This document shows positions 1 through 8,300 of a DNA stretch of 55,966 nucleotides, in pieces (position 1 is the stretch's first letter; every line of letters begins with the position of its first letter). Origin of the DNA: Candidatus Moranbacteria bacterium UBA2206 (lineage in GTDB: Bacteria; Patescibacteriota; Minisyncoccia; Moranbacterales; UBA2206); NCBI GenBank assembly GCA_002328565.1, contig DCUU01000019.1:1-55966 (forward strand), given 5' to 3'. The notes under the pieces are model-generated. The model did no database searches. It saw only the letters and a list, made by a program, of their open reading frames with translations, and was not told the origin of the DNA. The position numbers and the translations under genes are program-made.

Positions 1-237
1 GGCAGTGGAATTTTGGGTTTTGCGTCTTTTGTGATTGTGGCATCGTATATATTAGTAGGCGCAATTAAAAGATATTATTTTACTAAAAATGAAAAGGAAA
101 AGATTTTCGGATTATTTATAATTATTTCTTGGTTTGCAATTGTTATCCCGAATTTTTTCAACGCCGGAATATTTTTAGGATTTTTTTGGGTGTGGCTGGC
201 AATTACTAACTTACGAATCGAGCGAAATTACGAATAA
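1..237 (+). CDS. C-terminal fragment of a polytopic membrane protein
   Basis: The reading frame is open from the first base of the window, so the true start lies upstream; only about 78 residues are visible. They hold two hydrophobic helices (one starting GFASFVIVASYILVG, one around the phrase GLFIIISWFAIVIPNFF) and a third near the end, separated by a short Lys-rich loop. This resembles the last membrane helices of O-antigen ligase/polymerase (Wzy/WaaL-like) proteins, and the following genes are envelope glycosyltransferases. That assignment is inference from topology and context only; no catalytic motif is visible. Confidence 0.6.
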   Translation, partial: GSGILGFASFVIVASYILVGAIKRYYFTKNEKEKIFGLFIIISWFAIVIPNFFNAGIFLGFFWVWLAITNLRIERNYE

Positions 238-252
238 TAAAAAATATTAATT

Positions 253-321
253 TGTCATGCTGAATTTATTTCAGCATCTCACAAATATAAATACGGATCC
301 TGAAACAAGTTCAGGATGACA
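253..321. repeat. Paired-hairpin repeat, TGTCAT family, copy 1
   Basis: Two short hairpins in opposite orientation: TGTCATGCTGAA with TTCAGCATCT, then GGATCCTGAA with TTCAGGATGACA. Outer ends TGTCAT/ATGACA are complementary. The same design with different but complementary stems recurs at nine other places in the window. It fills the gap between the membrane-protein fragment and the glycosyltransferase at 330. Confidence 0.85.
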
Positions 322-329
322 GCAATAAT

Positions 330-1490
330 ATGAAAATAGGCATCGACATTCGAAATATCGGCAAAAAAAGAACAGGTGATGAGGTTGTGTTTTTTAATCT
401 GACCAAAAATTTGGCTAAGCTTGATAGTGAGAACGAATATAAATTATTCACCGACGTAACTGACAAAAATGTTTTAGAAGAAATTGGAAAAAATTTAAGA
501 GTCAAGGATAAAAATAATTTTGAAATAATTTCTCTCGAAACTAAAAATCGCTTTAGTTGGAATTTTTGGACACTGCAAAAATATCTTCGCAAAAATCCGG
601 TGGATATTTATCTCACGCAATATATTACGCCGTGGTTTGTGCCGAAAAAAGTGAAAATTGTCACAATTATCCATGATATTTCTTTCAACTTTTATCCGCA
701 GTTTATTAAAAAATCAGATTTATTTTTTCTTAAAACATTAATTCCGATAAGCTTGAAAAGAGCGGATAAGATAATTGCAGTTTCAAAATTTACTCAAGAT
801 GAGATAATTAAATATTATAAAATTTATCCCAGAAAAATTGATTGGTTTCACAATGCGGTGTCGGAGGATTTTTTGGTGCAAGATATCTCAGACGAAAAAA
901 TAAAAACAATTAAGGAGAAATATAAATTGCCGGAAAAATACATTCTATATCTTGGCACATTGCAACCGAGAAAAAACATCCCAGCACTCATAGAAGCTTT
1001 TGCCTTGCTAAAAGTTGAGCTTAATTTAAAAATAAAACTCAATTCCTTAAAATTAGTTATTGCTGGAGGAAAATCTCATAATTATGACAAATTAATAGAT
1101 GAGGTGGTTAAGAAAAATAATTTATTAGAAGACGTTTTTTTTCCGGGATATATTGATGAAGAGGATAAGGCGGGGATTATGAAGGGCGCGGACATTTTTG
1201 TGTTTCCTTCATTCTACGAGGGCTTTGGAATGCCAATTATTGAAGCGATGTCGCTGGGGGTACCGACTGTAGCTTCGGATATTGTTCCTCATAGGGAGAT
1301 TTTTGGCAACGCGACATTGTTTTTCAAGCCGGAAATCCCTGGAGAACTGACACAAAAAATCAAAGAAATATTATCAAATGATCTTACGAGAGATGGCTTA
1401 TCTAGAAATGGAAAAATGCAAGCAGAAAAATTTTCTTGGCAAAAAACTGCCCAGAAGTTATTAGAAATTTTTTCTCAGATGAATTGTTGA
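330..1490 (+). CDS. Glycosyltransferase family 4 (GT-B fold)
   Basis: A 386-residue retaining glycosyltransferase expected to transfer a sugar from an activated donor during surface polysaccharide synthesis at the cytoplasmic membrane face. The N-terminal Rossmann half starts MKIGIDIRNIG. The C-terminal donor-binding half carries YLGTLQPRKNIPALIEAF and the family EX7E motif in FYEGFGMPIIEAMSLGVPT. Length and motif order fit family 4 (mannosyl/rhamnosyl type). It starts 8 bases after a hairpin repeat and its TGA stop lies inside the -35 region of the promoter for the next gene. Donor and acceptor cannot be told from sequence. Confidence 0.9.
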   Translation: MKIGIDIRNIGKKRTGDEVVFFNLTKNLAKLDSENEYKLFTDVTDKNVLEEIGKNLRVKDKNNFEIISLETKNRFSWNFWTLQKYLRKNPVDIYLTQYITPWFVPKKVKIVTIIHDISFNFYPQFIKKSDLFFLKTLIPISLKRADKIIAVSKFTQDEIIKYYKIYPRKIDWFHNAVSEDFLVQDISDEKIKTIKEKYKLPEKYILYLGTLQPRKNIPALIEAFALLKVELNLKIKLNSLKLVIAGGKSHNYDKLIDEVVKKNNLLEDVFFPGYIDEEDKAGIMKGADIFVFPSFYEGFGMPIIEAMSLGVPTVASDIVPHREIFGNATLFFKPEIPGELTQKIKEILSNDLTRDGLSRNGKMQAEKFSWQKTAQKLLEIFSQMNC

Positions 1491-1515
1491 CTAAATAGGA
1501 AATTATAAGTAAAAT
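1487..1515 (+). promoter_or_regulatory. Probable sigma70 promoter of the LCP gene
   Basis: TTGACT at 1487-1492, 17-base spacer, TAAAAT at 1510-1515, about 58 bases before the ATG at 1574. The -35 box overlaps the stop codon of the upstream glycosyltransferase gene, so the LCP gene probably has its own transcript start. Confidence 0.55.
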
Positions 1516-1573
1516 AGTAATAATTGCCGAATTAAAGATTTGGCTGTTATATTAATTCAAATTAAACAAAAAA

Positions 1574-2761
1574 ATGGCTTACATAGAAAATAATTTCGAA
1601 ACAAAAAAGAGAAATAAGCAAAAATTTTACCAAAAAAGAGGCTTTAAGATTCTTGCGGTTATTTTGGGGATTTTATTGCTAGGTGGAGTAATTTCTGCTT
1701 GGAAAACCGGCAATGTTCTGAATAAAATTTCCAAAGGGGGAATGTTTAAATCAATAGTGAATAATATTCCGGGAATTGAAAATGAGCTTAAGGGGGAAAA
1801 AGATGGCAGAATAAACGTTTTGATTTTAGGAATGCGTGGGGAAAACATTGCCGGTGGCGGACTTCTGGCTGATACTATCATAGTCGCTAGCATCAACCCA
1901 AAAGAAAACAAAGCTTCAATGATCTCAATCCCGCGCGACTTATATGTGAATAATCCGGCTTGGGCGAATAAAACTAAAATAAATGCGGTTTATGCTGCCG
2001 GAGAAGAGAATGGAAAAAAACAAGGCTTGGAAGAAATGAAAAAAGTTGCCGAGGAAGTGACAGGCTTGCCTGTTCATTATAGTGCTAGTATAAATTTTGC
2101 CGGTTTCAAACAAATTATTGATGCGATTGGCGGAATTGAAATAACATTAGATCAGCCTTTTCAAGAGCCGGTGCAATTCAATGAGGCGCATGTTTGCGAC
2201 AGTCAAGTTTTCACAGTTCCAACGGGAAAATTTGAAATTAAGAAAAATAAAACTGGTAGAGTTGTGGCCGAATATCCTCTTTGCACTAATCCGGTCAAAG
2301 AATGCGGAGGAAACTTCACTCTTCCTGCGGGTAAACAAACTCTAAATGGTGACAAGGCTCTTTGCTACGTGAGGTCGCGTGCAACTTCTAGTGATTTTGA
2401 AAGAGCGAAGCGTCAGCAAATAGTTATTCAATTAGTAAAAGACAAAATGCTAAGCGTTGGTACGCTAGCTGATTTTTCCAAGGGGAATGCTCTGCTTAAT
2501 GCTCTCGGCAACAACGTTAGAACTGATATGGAAATTTGGGAAATGCAAAGATTTTATGATATTTATAAGGGGTTGAATAATTTGCAAATTTACCAAAGAG
2601 TCCTAGAAAATAGCGAAGAAGGATTTTTGTATAACCCAACTGATATGCCAAAAGAAGTTGGCTACATTCTTTTGCCAATCGGTGGCAACTATGACCGCAT
2701 TCACCAAATGGCAAAAGATATTTTTATCCTTCCAGCACAATCAGATATAAAGCCTAAGTAG
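1574..2761 (+). CDS. LytR-CpsA-Psr (LCP) family phosphotransferase
   Basis: A 395-residue LCP protein. This family moves lipid-linked glycopolymers onto peptidoglycan outside the membrane. A basic cytoplasmic N-terminus is followed by one membrane helix (about residues 26-45). The LCP domain shows INVLILGMRG, ADTIIVASINP, the SIPRDLYV strand with its conserved Arg-Asp, and INAVYAAGEENG. A second conserved block, YVRSRATSSDFERAKRQQ, lies around residues 265-280. A Cys-containing insert (about residues 205-245, three or more Cys) is unusual and could form disulfides. It sits between two glycosyltransferases, which fits attachment of the locus polysaccharide to the wall. Confidence 0.92.
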   Translation: MAYIENNFETKKRNKQKFYQKRGFKILAVILGILLLGGVISAWKTGNVLNKISKGGMFKSIVNNIPGIENELKGEKDGRINVLILGMRGENIAGGGLLADTIIVASINPKENKASMISIPRDLYVNNPAWANKTKINAVYAAGEENGKKQGLEEMKKVAEEVTGLPVHYSASINFAGFKQIIDAIGGIEITLDQPFQEPVQFNEAHVCDSQVFTVPTGKFEIKKNKTGRVVAEYPLCTNPVKECGGNFTLPAGKQTLNGDKALCYVRSRATSSDFERAKRQQIVIQLVKDKMLSVGTLADFSKGNALLNALGNNVRTDMEIWEMQRFYDIYKGLNNLQIYQRVLENSEEGFLYNPTDMPKEVGYILLPIGGNYDRIHQMAKDIFILPAQSDIKPK

Positions 2762-2810
2762 AAAATCTTATTTTACAAAGCATAAGCTTGAAGCATGTTT
2801 GGCAATCTAA

Positions 2811-2842
2811 TTGTTTCATGTTTCATGTTTTGTGGTTCATGA
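2811..2842. repeat. TTTCATG-type simple repeat upstream of GT2
   Basis: Run of TTTCATGTTTCATG-like units directly before the GT2 start. The same motif (or its complement CATGAAACATGAAAC) recurs near 13550, 16375, 18860 and 20800, three times inside coding sequence. A TTG at 2811 would read the repeat as protein, but the ATG at 2847 is the better start. Confidence 0.65.
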
Positions 2843-2846
2843 TTTA

Positions 2847-3656
2847 ATGGAATTATCCATCATTATTACTAGTTATAAAAATTCGGAACTCTTGAAAGTT
2901 TGTATTGATTCAATTGAAAGTAATATTACGCTAAATGACTATGAGATAATTGTGGCAGATAGTGAAACAGAAGAAAAAACTGAGATGATGATGCGGGAGG
3001 ATTATCCTCAGATAAAATTTGTTTCTTCAAAGAAAAACATTGGCTTTGGTGGAACAGTGCGAAACGGATATGATATTTCACAAGGAGAATATGTACTTAT
3101 TCTCAATGGAGATATTTTGGTTAAAAAACATTCCATAGAAAAACTTCTAGAATATGTCAGAAAAAATCCTGAAATTGGGATTGTCGGTCCTAAACTTCTA
3201 GGTTTCAATGAAGCACTCCAGCCTTCTTGCTTTCGCTATTATACTCCGTTCACGATAGTTTATCGCCGAACATTTTTGGGAAAACTAAAAATAGGACAAA
3301 AGCATATTGATAAATTTTTAATGAAAGAATTTGATCATAAAAGCATTAAGGAAGTTGATTGGATTCAGGGATCGGCTATGATGACAAGAAGATCAGCTAT
3401 CTCTAAGGTAGGGCTACTAGATAGTCAATTTAAGATGTATTTCGAGGATGTCGATTGGTGTCGAAGATTTTGGGAAAATGGCTATAGAATAATATATTTT
3501 CCTGAAGCCGAAATGTATCATTATCATGGTCGGGGAAGTGCGGGAAAAAATGTTATTCAGTCATTACTTTCTAATCGTTTGACATGGCTTCATATCAAAA
3601 GCGCTGTTTTATATTTTTGGAAATATTGGGGAAAGCCTCTGCCAAAACACAACTAA
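2847..3656 (+). CDS. Glycosyltransferase family 2 (rhamnosyltransferase-like)
   Basis: A 269-residue GT-A glycosyltransferase. The ATG at 2847 starts the typical N-terminus MELSIIITSYKN; an upstream TTG (2811) would only add repeat-encoded residues. The nucleotide-binding core shows KNIGFGGTVRNGYDIS and LNGDI, the position of the usual DxD. Further on come WIQGSAMMTRRSAI and the acceptor-side motif YFEDVDWCRRFWENG seen in rhamnosyltransferase-like GT2 enzymes. A hydrophobic C-terminal stretch may touch the membrane. It lies between the LCP protein and the S41 protease, 8 bases from the latter, so it is probably cotranscribed. Confidence 0.9.
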   Translation: MELSIIITSYKNSELLKVCIDSIESNITLNDYEIIVADSETEEKTEMMMREDYPQIKFVSSKKNIGFGGTVRNGYDISQGEYVLILNGDILVKKHSIEKLLEYVRKNPEIGIVGPKLLGFNEALQPSCFRYYTPFTIVYRRTFLGKLKIGQKHIDKFLMKEFDHKSIKEVDWIQGSAMMTRRSAISKVGLLDSQFKMYFEDVDWCRRFWENGYRIIYFPEAEMYHYHGRGSAGKNVIQSLLSNRLTWLHIKSAVLYFWKYWGKPLPKHN

Positions 3657-3664
3657 TAAAAATT

Positions 3665-4981
3665 ATGAAATCAGAAAATTTTGAGGAAAAAATAACACAA
3701 GAAATAGTTGAAGATAAAGAGAAAAAAGATCTAGAAAATATGGAGAAAAATCTCCACATTTTTAAGCGATATTCATTTTTGTTAATCGTTATTTTTCTTT
3801 TGGTAGGAAGTTTTTTTCTGGGATATAAAAAGGGACAGCAAAATTATTCTTTAAATGATAAAAATGTTCCACTAGAAAAAGCGATTATAGAAAACAAAAT
3901 ATCCTCGCAAAATGAAAAGGTTGATTTTTCACTTTTTTGGAAGGTGTGGGATTTGGTCAAAGAAAAGCATGTTGAAAAAAATAATTTGGATGCGCAAAAG
4001 ATGGTTTATGGGGCAATCAATGGGATGCTTAGCGCTACAGGGGATCCATATTCGAATTTTTTTAATCCGCAGGAAAGCAAGATGTTTTCTCAAGACATCG
4101 CTGGTTCATTTGAAGGGATTGGAGCTGAGCTGGGGATAAAAGATGAAATTCTAACTGTCATTGCTCCGCTGGATGGTTCTCCAGCGCAAAAAGCCGGAAT
4201 TCGCAGTGGGGATAAAATTTTGAAAATTGATGAAAAATCATCATTGGAATTGACGATTGATCAAGCGGTAGATTTGATAAGAGGCAAGAAAGGCACGCAA
4301 GTGAAGCTTACGATTTTGCATAATGGCGATCAAGAAACTACCGAGATAATAGTAATTCGAGAAACTATAAAATTAGATAGTGCTAAAGTTGAATTTAAGG
4401 ATGACGATATCGCGTATCTTAAGATAATAAAATTTTCTGATGATGTGGATGCGCAATTCAATTCGGCAATGAATAAGATAATTAATGCCAAAAGTAAAGG
4501 AATAATTTTAGATCTTCGTGACAACCCAGGTGGGCTTTTGGATAAATCAATTTCAATTGCCAGCCGAATGATGCCTCAGGGTAAGGTTGTTGTTTTAGAG
4601 GAGGACAATAAGGGTGAAAAAAATAGTTTATATACTATTGGCGGAGATAAATTAAGTTCAATTCCAATGGTGGTTCTAATAAACGAAGGCAGTGCCAGCG
4701 CTTCAGAAATTTTGGCGGGAGCACTGAAGGATAATCGCGGGCTGACATTAATTGGGGAAAAAACTTTCGGCAAAGGAAGTGTGCAACAACTTATGGATTT
4801 GCCGGGAGGTTCAAGCGTAAAAATTACTGTCGCAAAATGGCTCACACCTAAAGGTGATTATATTATGGAAAAAGGAATTTCTCCTGATATCGAAGTTGAA
4901 ATGACCAATGATGACTATGAAAACAAGCGCGATCCGCAATTGGATAAGGCGATGGAAGAAATCAAGGAAAAAATAAAATAG
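3665..4981 (+). CDS. S41 C-terminal processing peptidase with PDZ domain
   Basis: A 438-residue membrane-anchored serine protease of the CtpA/Prc family, which trims exported proteins outside the membrane. I start it at ATG 3665, just after the GT2 stop; an earlier frame would overlap that gene. Order: acidic cytoplasmic N-terminus, membrane helix at about residues 35-55, helical domain, PDZ domain (SFEGIGAELGIKDEIL, PLDGSPAQKAGIRSGDKIL), then the protease core with LDLRDNPGGLLD, the catalytic Ser in NEGSASASEILAGALKD and the catalytic Lys in GEKTFGKGSVQQ. Length and residues are standard, so it should be active. Confidence 0.94.
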   Translation: MKSENFEEKITQEIVEDKEKKDLENMEKNLHIFKRYSFLLIVIFLLVGSFFLGYKKGQQNYSLNDKNVPLEKAIIENKISSQNEKVDFSLFWKVWDLVKEKHVEKNNLDAQKMVYGAINGMLSATGDPYSNFFNPQESKMFSQDIAGSFEGIGAELGIKDEILTVIAPLDGSPAQKAGIRSGDKILKIDEKSSLELTIDQAVDLIRGKKGTQVKLTILHNGDQETTEIIVIRETIKLDSAKVEFKDDDIAYLKIIKFSDDVDAQFNSAMNKIINAKSKGIILDLRDNPGGLLDKSISIASRMMPQGKVVVLEEDNKGEKNSLYTIGGDKLSSIPMVVLINEGSASASEILAGALKDNRGLTLIGEKTFGKGSVQQLMDLPGGSSVKITVAKWLTPKGDYIMEKGISPDIEVEMTNDDYENKRDPQLDKAMEEIKEKIK

Positions 4982-4983
4982 AA

Positions 4984-5133
4984 TTCACCCTGTTAAATAA
5001 ATTTTAATTTTTTTAAAAAAATTAAAATTAGATTTGAATATATTTAAGCAAACAGGAAATGAAAACTAAGTAATAAATAATTAAAATAAGTTGTTTCTTT
5101 TCACAAGATTCAAATCTTATTTAACAGGGTAAA
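4984..5133. repeat. TTCACCCT/AGGGTAAA palindromic element, long copy A
   Basis: Left end TTCACCCTGTTAAATAA and right end TTATTTAACAGGGTAAA form a long outer stem around an AT-rich interior that can itself fold. It fills the whole gap between the S41 gene and rplI, and its last base is the A of the rplI ATG. The element therefore supplies the rplI leader. Three other copies (15910, 33057, 33717) share the ends but not the stem sequence in every case. Confidence 0.85.
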
Positions 5134-5576
5134 TGAAAATAATATTATTACAAGATGTAAAAAGTCTTGGAAAAAAAGGCGATGTGAAAGAAGTGGCGCA
5201 AGGGTATGCGCAAAATTTTTTGCTTCCCAAAAAAATAGCGGGCATTGCAACGGAAAATACAATTAGGATTTTTCAATTGCAAAAAGAAAAAGAACAGAAA
5301 AACAAGATAGCTGAAACAGAGAGGTTGAAAGATTTAGCCAGTGCCCTTAAGAATAAAAAAATTATCATTGAAGCTAAAGAAAAAAAAGGTAAGCTTTTTG
5401 GTTCAATAACAGTCAAAAACATCGAAGAAGCCCTGAAAAAAGAAGGCTTGAACATTTTAGCAAATTCAATTATAATTAAACAAGCAATAAAGAAGGTGGG
5501 GGAATATGAAATTGAAATAAAATTATCAGAAGAAATAAGAGAAAAAATTAAATTAGAAGTAAAGGGGATTGAGTAG
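5133..5576 (+). CDS. rplI: 50S ribosomal protein bL9
   Basis: A 147-residue bL9 that binds 23S rRNA domain V with its N-terminal domain and extends a helix to a C-terminal domain. The N-terminus MKIILLQDVKSLGKKGDVKE and the NFLLPKKIAGIAT block are diagnostic. A Lys/Glu-rich connecting helix follows, then the C-terminal domain with KKGKLFGSITVKNI. Length is normal. The ATG overlaps the right end of a palindromic element, so no ordinary Shine-Dalgarno stands alone; the AGGG of the element, 7 bases upstream, may serve. bL9 is reported missing from several Patescibacteria classes, so its presence is a taxonomic hint. Confidence 0.97.
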   Translation: MKIILLQDVKSLGKKGDVKEVAQGYAQNFLLPKKIAGIATENTIRIFQLQKEKEQKNKIAETERLKDLASALKNKKIIIEAKEKKGKLFGSITVKNIEEALKKEGLNILANSIIIKQAIKKVGEYEIEIKLSEEIREKIKLEVKGIE

Positions 5577-5600
5577 CAACCTTAATAAATTTATTTTTAA

Positions 5601-5623
5601 AAGTCGCGGGGAAGCGACTTTTT
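5601..5623 (+). terminator. Rho-independent terminator after rplI
   Basis: AAGTCGC, a 6-base loop, GCGACTT and a T run, 25 bases after the rplI stop and just before pyrG. Confidence 0.8.
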
Positions 5624-5635
5624 GTCTGAAAAAAT

Positions 5636-7288
5636 ATGAAAAACAGAAAGTATATCTTTGTCGTTGGGGGTGTGATGAGTGGGGTGGGAAAAGGAATAAC
5701 TACTTCAGCTATCGGCGCGATTCTTCAAGCGCGTGGATTTAATGTGACGGCTATAAAAATTGATCCTTACATTAATGTGGACGCCGGTACAATGAACCCA
5801 ACTGAACACGGAGAAGTTTTTGTTTTAGATGATGGCGATGAAACTGATCAAGACATGGGAAATTATGAAAGATTTTTGGGTATTACCTTGAATCGTGATA
5901 ATTATATGACGACTGGCAGAGTGTATGAAACGGTGATTCACAAAGAAAGAAATCTTGAATATAACGGAAAGTGTGTGGAAGTTGTGCCTCATATTCCAAT
6001 GGAAGTTATTGAAAGAATAGAAAAAGCTTCCAAAAAAGCTGATTCGGACGTGACTATGATTGAGATTGGTGGAACGGTCGGAGAATATCAAAATATCCTT
6101 TTCCTGGAAGCGGCCAGAATGTTAAAGATAAAACATCCAGACGATGTGTTGTTTGTGATGGTTAGCTATCTGCCAATTCCTTCTAAAGTGGGAGAAATGA
6201 AAACCAAACCAACTCAATATGCTGTGCGAACACTCAATAGTGCTGGAATTTTGCCGGATGTGATCGTAGCCAGAAGTGACACTCGGCTAGATCAGAAAAG
6301 AAAAGAAAAAATTGCGATGTTTTGTAATATTCCTGAAAGATATGTAATTAGCGCTCCGGATATTGAAAGTATTTATGAGGTTGGGATAAATTTTGAACGC
6401 GATGACTTGAGTCGGTTGCTTCTTAAGAAATTAGGTTTGCCATACAAAAAAACTAATTTGAAAAAATGGTATGATCTTTTGGAGAAAATAAAAAATCCTA
6501 AAGGAGAAATTAAAATCGGCATAGTGGGAAAATATTTTGGCACAGGTGATTTTGTTCTCTCGGATGCCTATCTGAGCGTGATTGAAGCGGTAAAACATGC
6601 TGCTTACAAGCTTCAGCTGAAACCAATAATAAGTTGGGTGAACAGTGAGGCCTTTGAAAAAGAGCCGGAAAAATTGGAAGAATTGAAAAATTATGACGGA
6701 GTAATTATCCCTGGTGGATTTGGTTCACGCGGAATTGAAGGGAAAATAAACGCCATTAAATTTTTACGAGAAAATAAAATTCCTTTTTTTGGACTTTGTT
6801 ATGGAATGCAACTGGCGGTAGTGGAATATGCCAGAAATGTATTGGATTTGAAAGACGCTAACACCACGGAAATTGACAGAAAAACAAAAAATCCGGTGAT
6901 TGATATTATGCCAGAGCAAAAGAAAAATCTAGCTGATCATAATTTTGGAGCCACGATGCGACTAGGCGCTTATCCCGCTGTTATCAAAAAAGGAACGCTG
7001 GCTTATAAGGCTTATGGGAAAAATAAAATTTCTGAACGCCACCGACATCGCTGGGAAGTTAATCCGCAGTATATTGAAAGATTAGAAAAAGCCGGTTTGG
7101 TTTTCTCTGGAAAATCAGCGGACGGAAAACTAATGGAAATAGCAGAATTGCCAAAAGCCAAACATCCATTTTTTCTGGGGGCTCAATTTCATCCAGAATT
7201 CAAAACTGATCCGATTGATTCACATCCCTTGTTTCTTGAATTTATAAAAGCGAGCCACTCACGAATTGTCGCGAATAAAAAACAATAA
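5636..7288 (+). CDS. pyrG: CTP synthase
   Basis: A 550-residue CTP synthase: ATP-dependent amination of UTP to CTP using ammonia from glutamine. The N-terminal synthetase domain (about residues 1-270) opens with FVVGGVMSGVGKGITTSAIG, the ATP loop, and contains DPYINVDAGTMNPTEHGE. The C-terminal class I glutamine amidotransferase domain shows IIPGGFGSRGIEGK, the nucleophile Cys in FFGLCYGMQLAVVEYARN, and His-Glu in GAQFHPEFK. Length is full and all key residues are present. It lies between two terminators, so it is a single-gene transcript. It acts on the same nucleotide pool as the UMP kinase at 8433. Confidence 0.98.
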   Translation: MKNRKYIFVVGGVMSGVGKGITTSAIGAILQARGFNVTAIKIDPYINVDAGTMNPTEHGEVFVLDDGDETDQDMGNYERFLGITLNRDNYMTTGRVYETVIHKERNLEYNGKCVEVVPHIPMEVIERIEKASKKADSDVTMIEIGGTVGEYQNILFLEAARMLKIKHPDDVLFVMVSYLPIPSKVGEMKTKPTQYAVRTLNSAGILPDVIVARSDTRLDQKRKEKIAMFCNIPERYVISAPDIESIYEVGINFERDDLSRLLLKKLGLPYKKTNLKKWYDLLEKIKNPKGEIKIGIVGKYFGTGDFVLSDAYLSVIEAVKHAAYKLQLKPIISWVNSEAFEKEPEKLEELKNYDGVIIPGGFGSRGIEGKINAIKFLRENKIPFFGLCYGMQLAVVEYARNVLDLKDANTTEIDRKTKNPVIDIMPEQKKNLADHNFGATMRLGAYPAVIKKGTLAYKAYGKNKISERHRHRWEVNPQYIERLEKAGLVFSGKSADGKLMEIAELPKAKHPFFLGAQFHPEFKTDPIDSHPLFLEFIKASHSRIVANKKQ

Positions 7289-7296
7289 ACATAAAT

Positions 7297-7331
7297 AAAA
7301 AAAGCGAACCATTCAAGGAGTTCGCTTTTTT
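7297..7331. terminator. Bidirectional terminator between pyrG and rpmA
   Basis: A run of A, GCGAAC, 10-base loop, GTTCGC and a run of T. Both strands have a U tail, so it can end pyrG and the convergent rpmA transcript. Confidence 0.85.
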
Positions 7332-7357
7332 AGTTTATATTCGTTGTATGTTCGTGT

Positions 7358-7630
7358 TTATTCTACAGAAACAAATTTCTTTGAAATCATTTTGCCGGTA
7401 AATTTTCGAACTTTCTTGGCAGTGAATTTCACTACTCCTTCTTTCAAGGCAAAGAGAGTATCATCTTCCGCACGCTTAACATCTTTTCCGGGTCGGAATT
7501 TTGTTCCCCGTTGACGGATAATTATTTGTCCGGGAGCAACTTTTTCCCCCGCAAATTTTTTCACGCCTAATCTTTTCGAAATTGAATCTCGTCCCAGTTG
7601 AGTGGAACCACCTGCTTTACGATGTGCCAT
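7358..7630 (-). CDS. rpmA: 50S ribosomal protein bL27
   Basis: A 90-residue bL27, whose N-terminal tail reaches the peptidyl transferase centre. The start at 7630 gives the standard MAHRKAGGSTQLGRDS; an ATG at 7669 would add 13 residues and lies in an inverted repeat. The IIIRQRGTKFRPG core and full-length C-terminus are present. Usually rpmA follows rplU in an operon. Here rplU is about 29 kb away at 36776 and this gene stands alone with its own terminator. I see no strong Shine-Dalgarno next to the 7630 ATG. Confidence 0.96.
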   Translation of the reverse strand: MAHRKAGGSTQLGRDSISKRLGVKKFAGEKVAPGQIIIRQRGTKFRPGKDVKRAEDDTLFALKEGVVKFTAKKVRKFTGKMISKKFVSVE

Positions 7631-7665
7631 TTTTGTCTGCGAAGTATGAGCAGGAACAAAAATGA

Positions 7666-7781
7666 GCATCCCTGCACTAATTCGTTATAAAATTTAATAT
7701 TAGTAAAAATTAAGCCGAAGGCGATTACGCACACACAACTAAACACCAGTAGGATTTTAATTGGAATTAGTGCGGGACGCC
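7666..7781. repeat. 115-bp imperfect inverted repeat upstream of rpmA
   Basis: The left arm ATCCCTGCACTAATTC (7668-7683) matches the complement of the right arm GAATTAGTGCGGGAC (7764-7778) with few mismatches, around an AT-rich interior of about 80 bases. It covers the region just upstream of rpmA on the minus strand and may be a leader structure (for example bL21/bL27-type autoregulation) or another palindromic repeat. The window shows one copy only. Confidence 0.5.
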
Positions 7782-7809
7782 ATACCTAAAGAGCTTACCA
7801 ATTTTATGC

Positions 7810-7815
7810 TATAAT
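7810..7815 (+). promoter_or_regulatory. Extended -10 promoter of the 7827 gene
   Basis: TATGCTATAAT gives an extended TGC plus a perfect TATAAT. No good -35 is visible. The ATG at 7827 is only 11 bases beyond the box, so the transcript would be nearly leaderless. Confidence 0.5.
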
Positions 7816-7826
7816 GTCAATACGCT

Positions 7827-8288
7827 ATGTATAATGAAGCCCTAAAAACAAAAACCAAAGATTTTTGGGAAAAATATGAACACAAAATAATCCTTATTAT
7901 AGGCTTTATTTTGGTCGCTATAATTTCTTTTGAAGGAGGGTTTTTAAAAGGCCAAAAAACAGCCCAAAACCCACTTATTATTGAAAAAACAGCAGAAAGT
8001 ATGGTGTCTATTGAAAATGGCAATAATTCAGCTGTCCAGAGTGTCTCACAAAGCCAAAATTTGCCCACTGAGACGAAAAAAGACCTAAATGAGGTAAGTG
8101 CTATGCCCCAAACCATGCCTACCGGCAGGCAGGATTGCGCCTTTGTAGGGTCAAAAAATTCCAATAAATATCATTTGCCGACTTGCCGTTATGCCAAGAA
8201 TATAAACCCCGAAAATCGAGTTTGCTTTTCTTCGAAAATTGAGGCAGAATCAAGAGGATACTTGCCGGATAAAAATTGTATAAAATGA
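7827..8288 (+). CDS. Membrane-anchored protein with Ada-like Cys domain
   Basis: A 153-residue protein with a short charged N-terminus, one membrane helix (about residues 20-38), a Ser/Gln/Asn-rich linker, and a C-terminal module of about 45 residues. That module contains FVGSKNSNKYHLPTCRYAKN, NRVCFSS and a final DKNC. It resembles the small metal-binding domain of Ada and of nuclease-associated proteins (pattern K-YH-x-C-x-A-K ... C-F). It is probably extracytoplasmic; the function is unknown. The linker MPTGRQ is read from a GCCTACCGGCAGGCAGG palindrome, so part of the linker may be repeat-derived. The gene is almost leaderless. Confidence 0.75.
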   Translation: MYNEALKTKTKDFWEKYEHKIILIIGFILVAIISFEGGFLKGQKTAQNPLIIEKTAESMVSIENGNNSAVQSVSQSQNLPTETKKDLNEVSAMPQTMPTGRQDCAFVGSKNSNKYHLPTCRYAKNINPENRVCFSSKIEAESRGYLPDKNCIK

Positions 8289-8300
8289 CATTTTAATAAA

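Noticed and set aside
3584..3664. Longer start of the S41 protease at 3584
   Set aside because: It would overlap the GT2 gene by 73 bases; ATG 3665 stands 8 bases after the GT2 stop.
7666..7781. A tRNA or other standard RNA gene in the rpmA upstream region
   Set aside because: No cloverleaf with a T-loop (GTTCGA-type) or CCA end could be drawn; only one long inverted repeat is visible.
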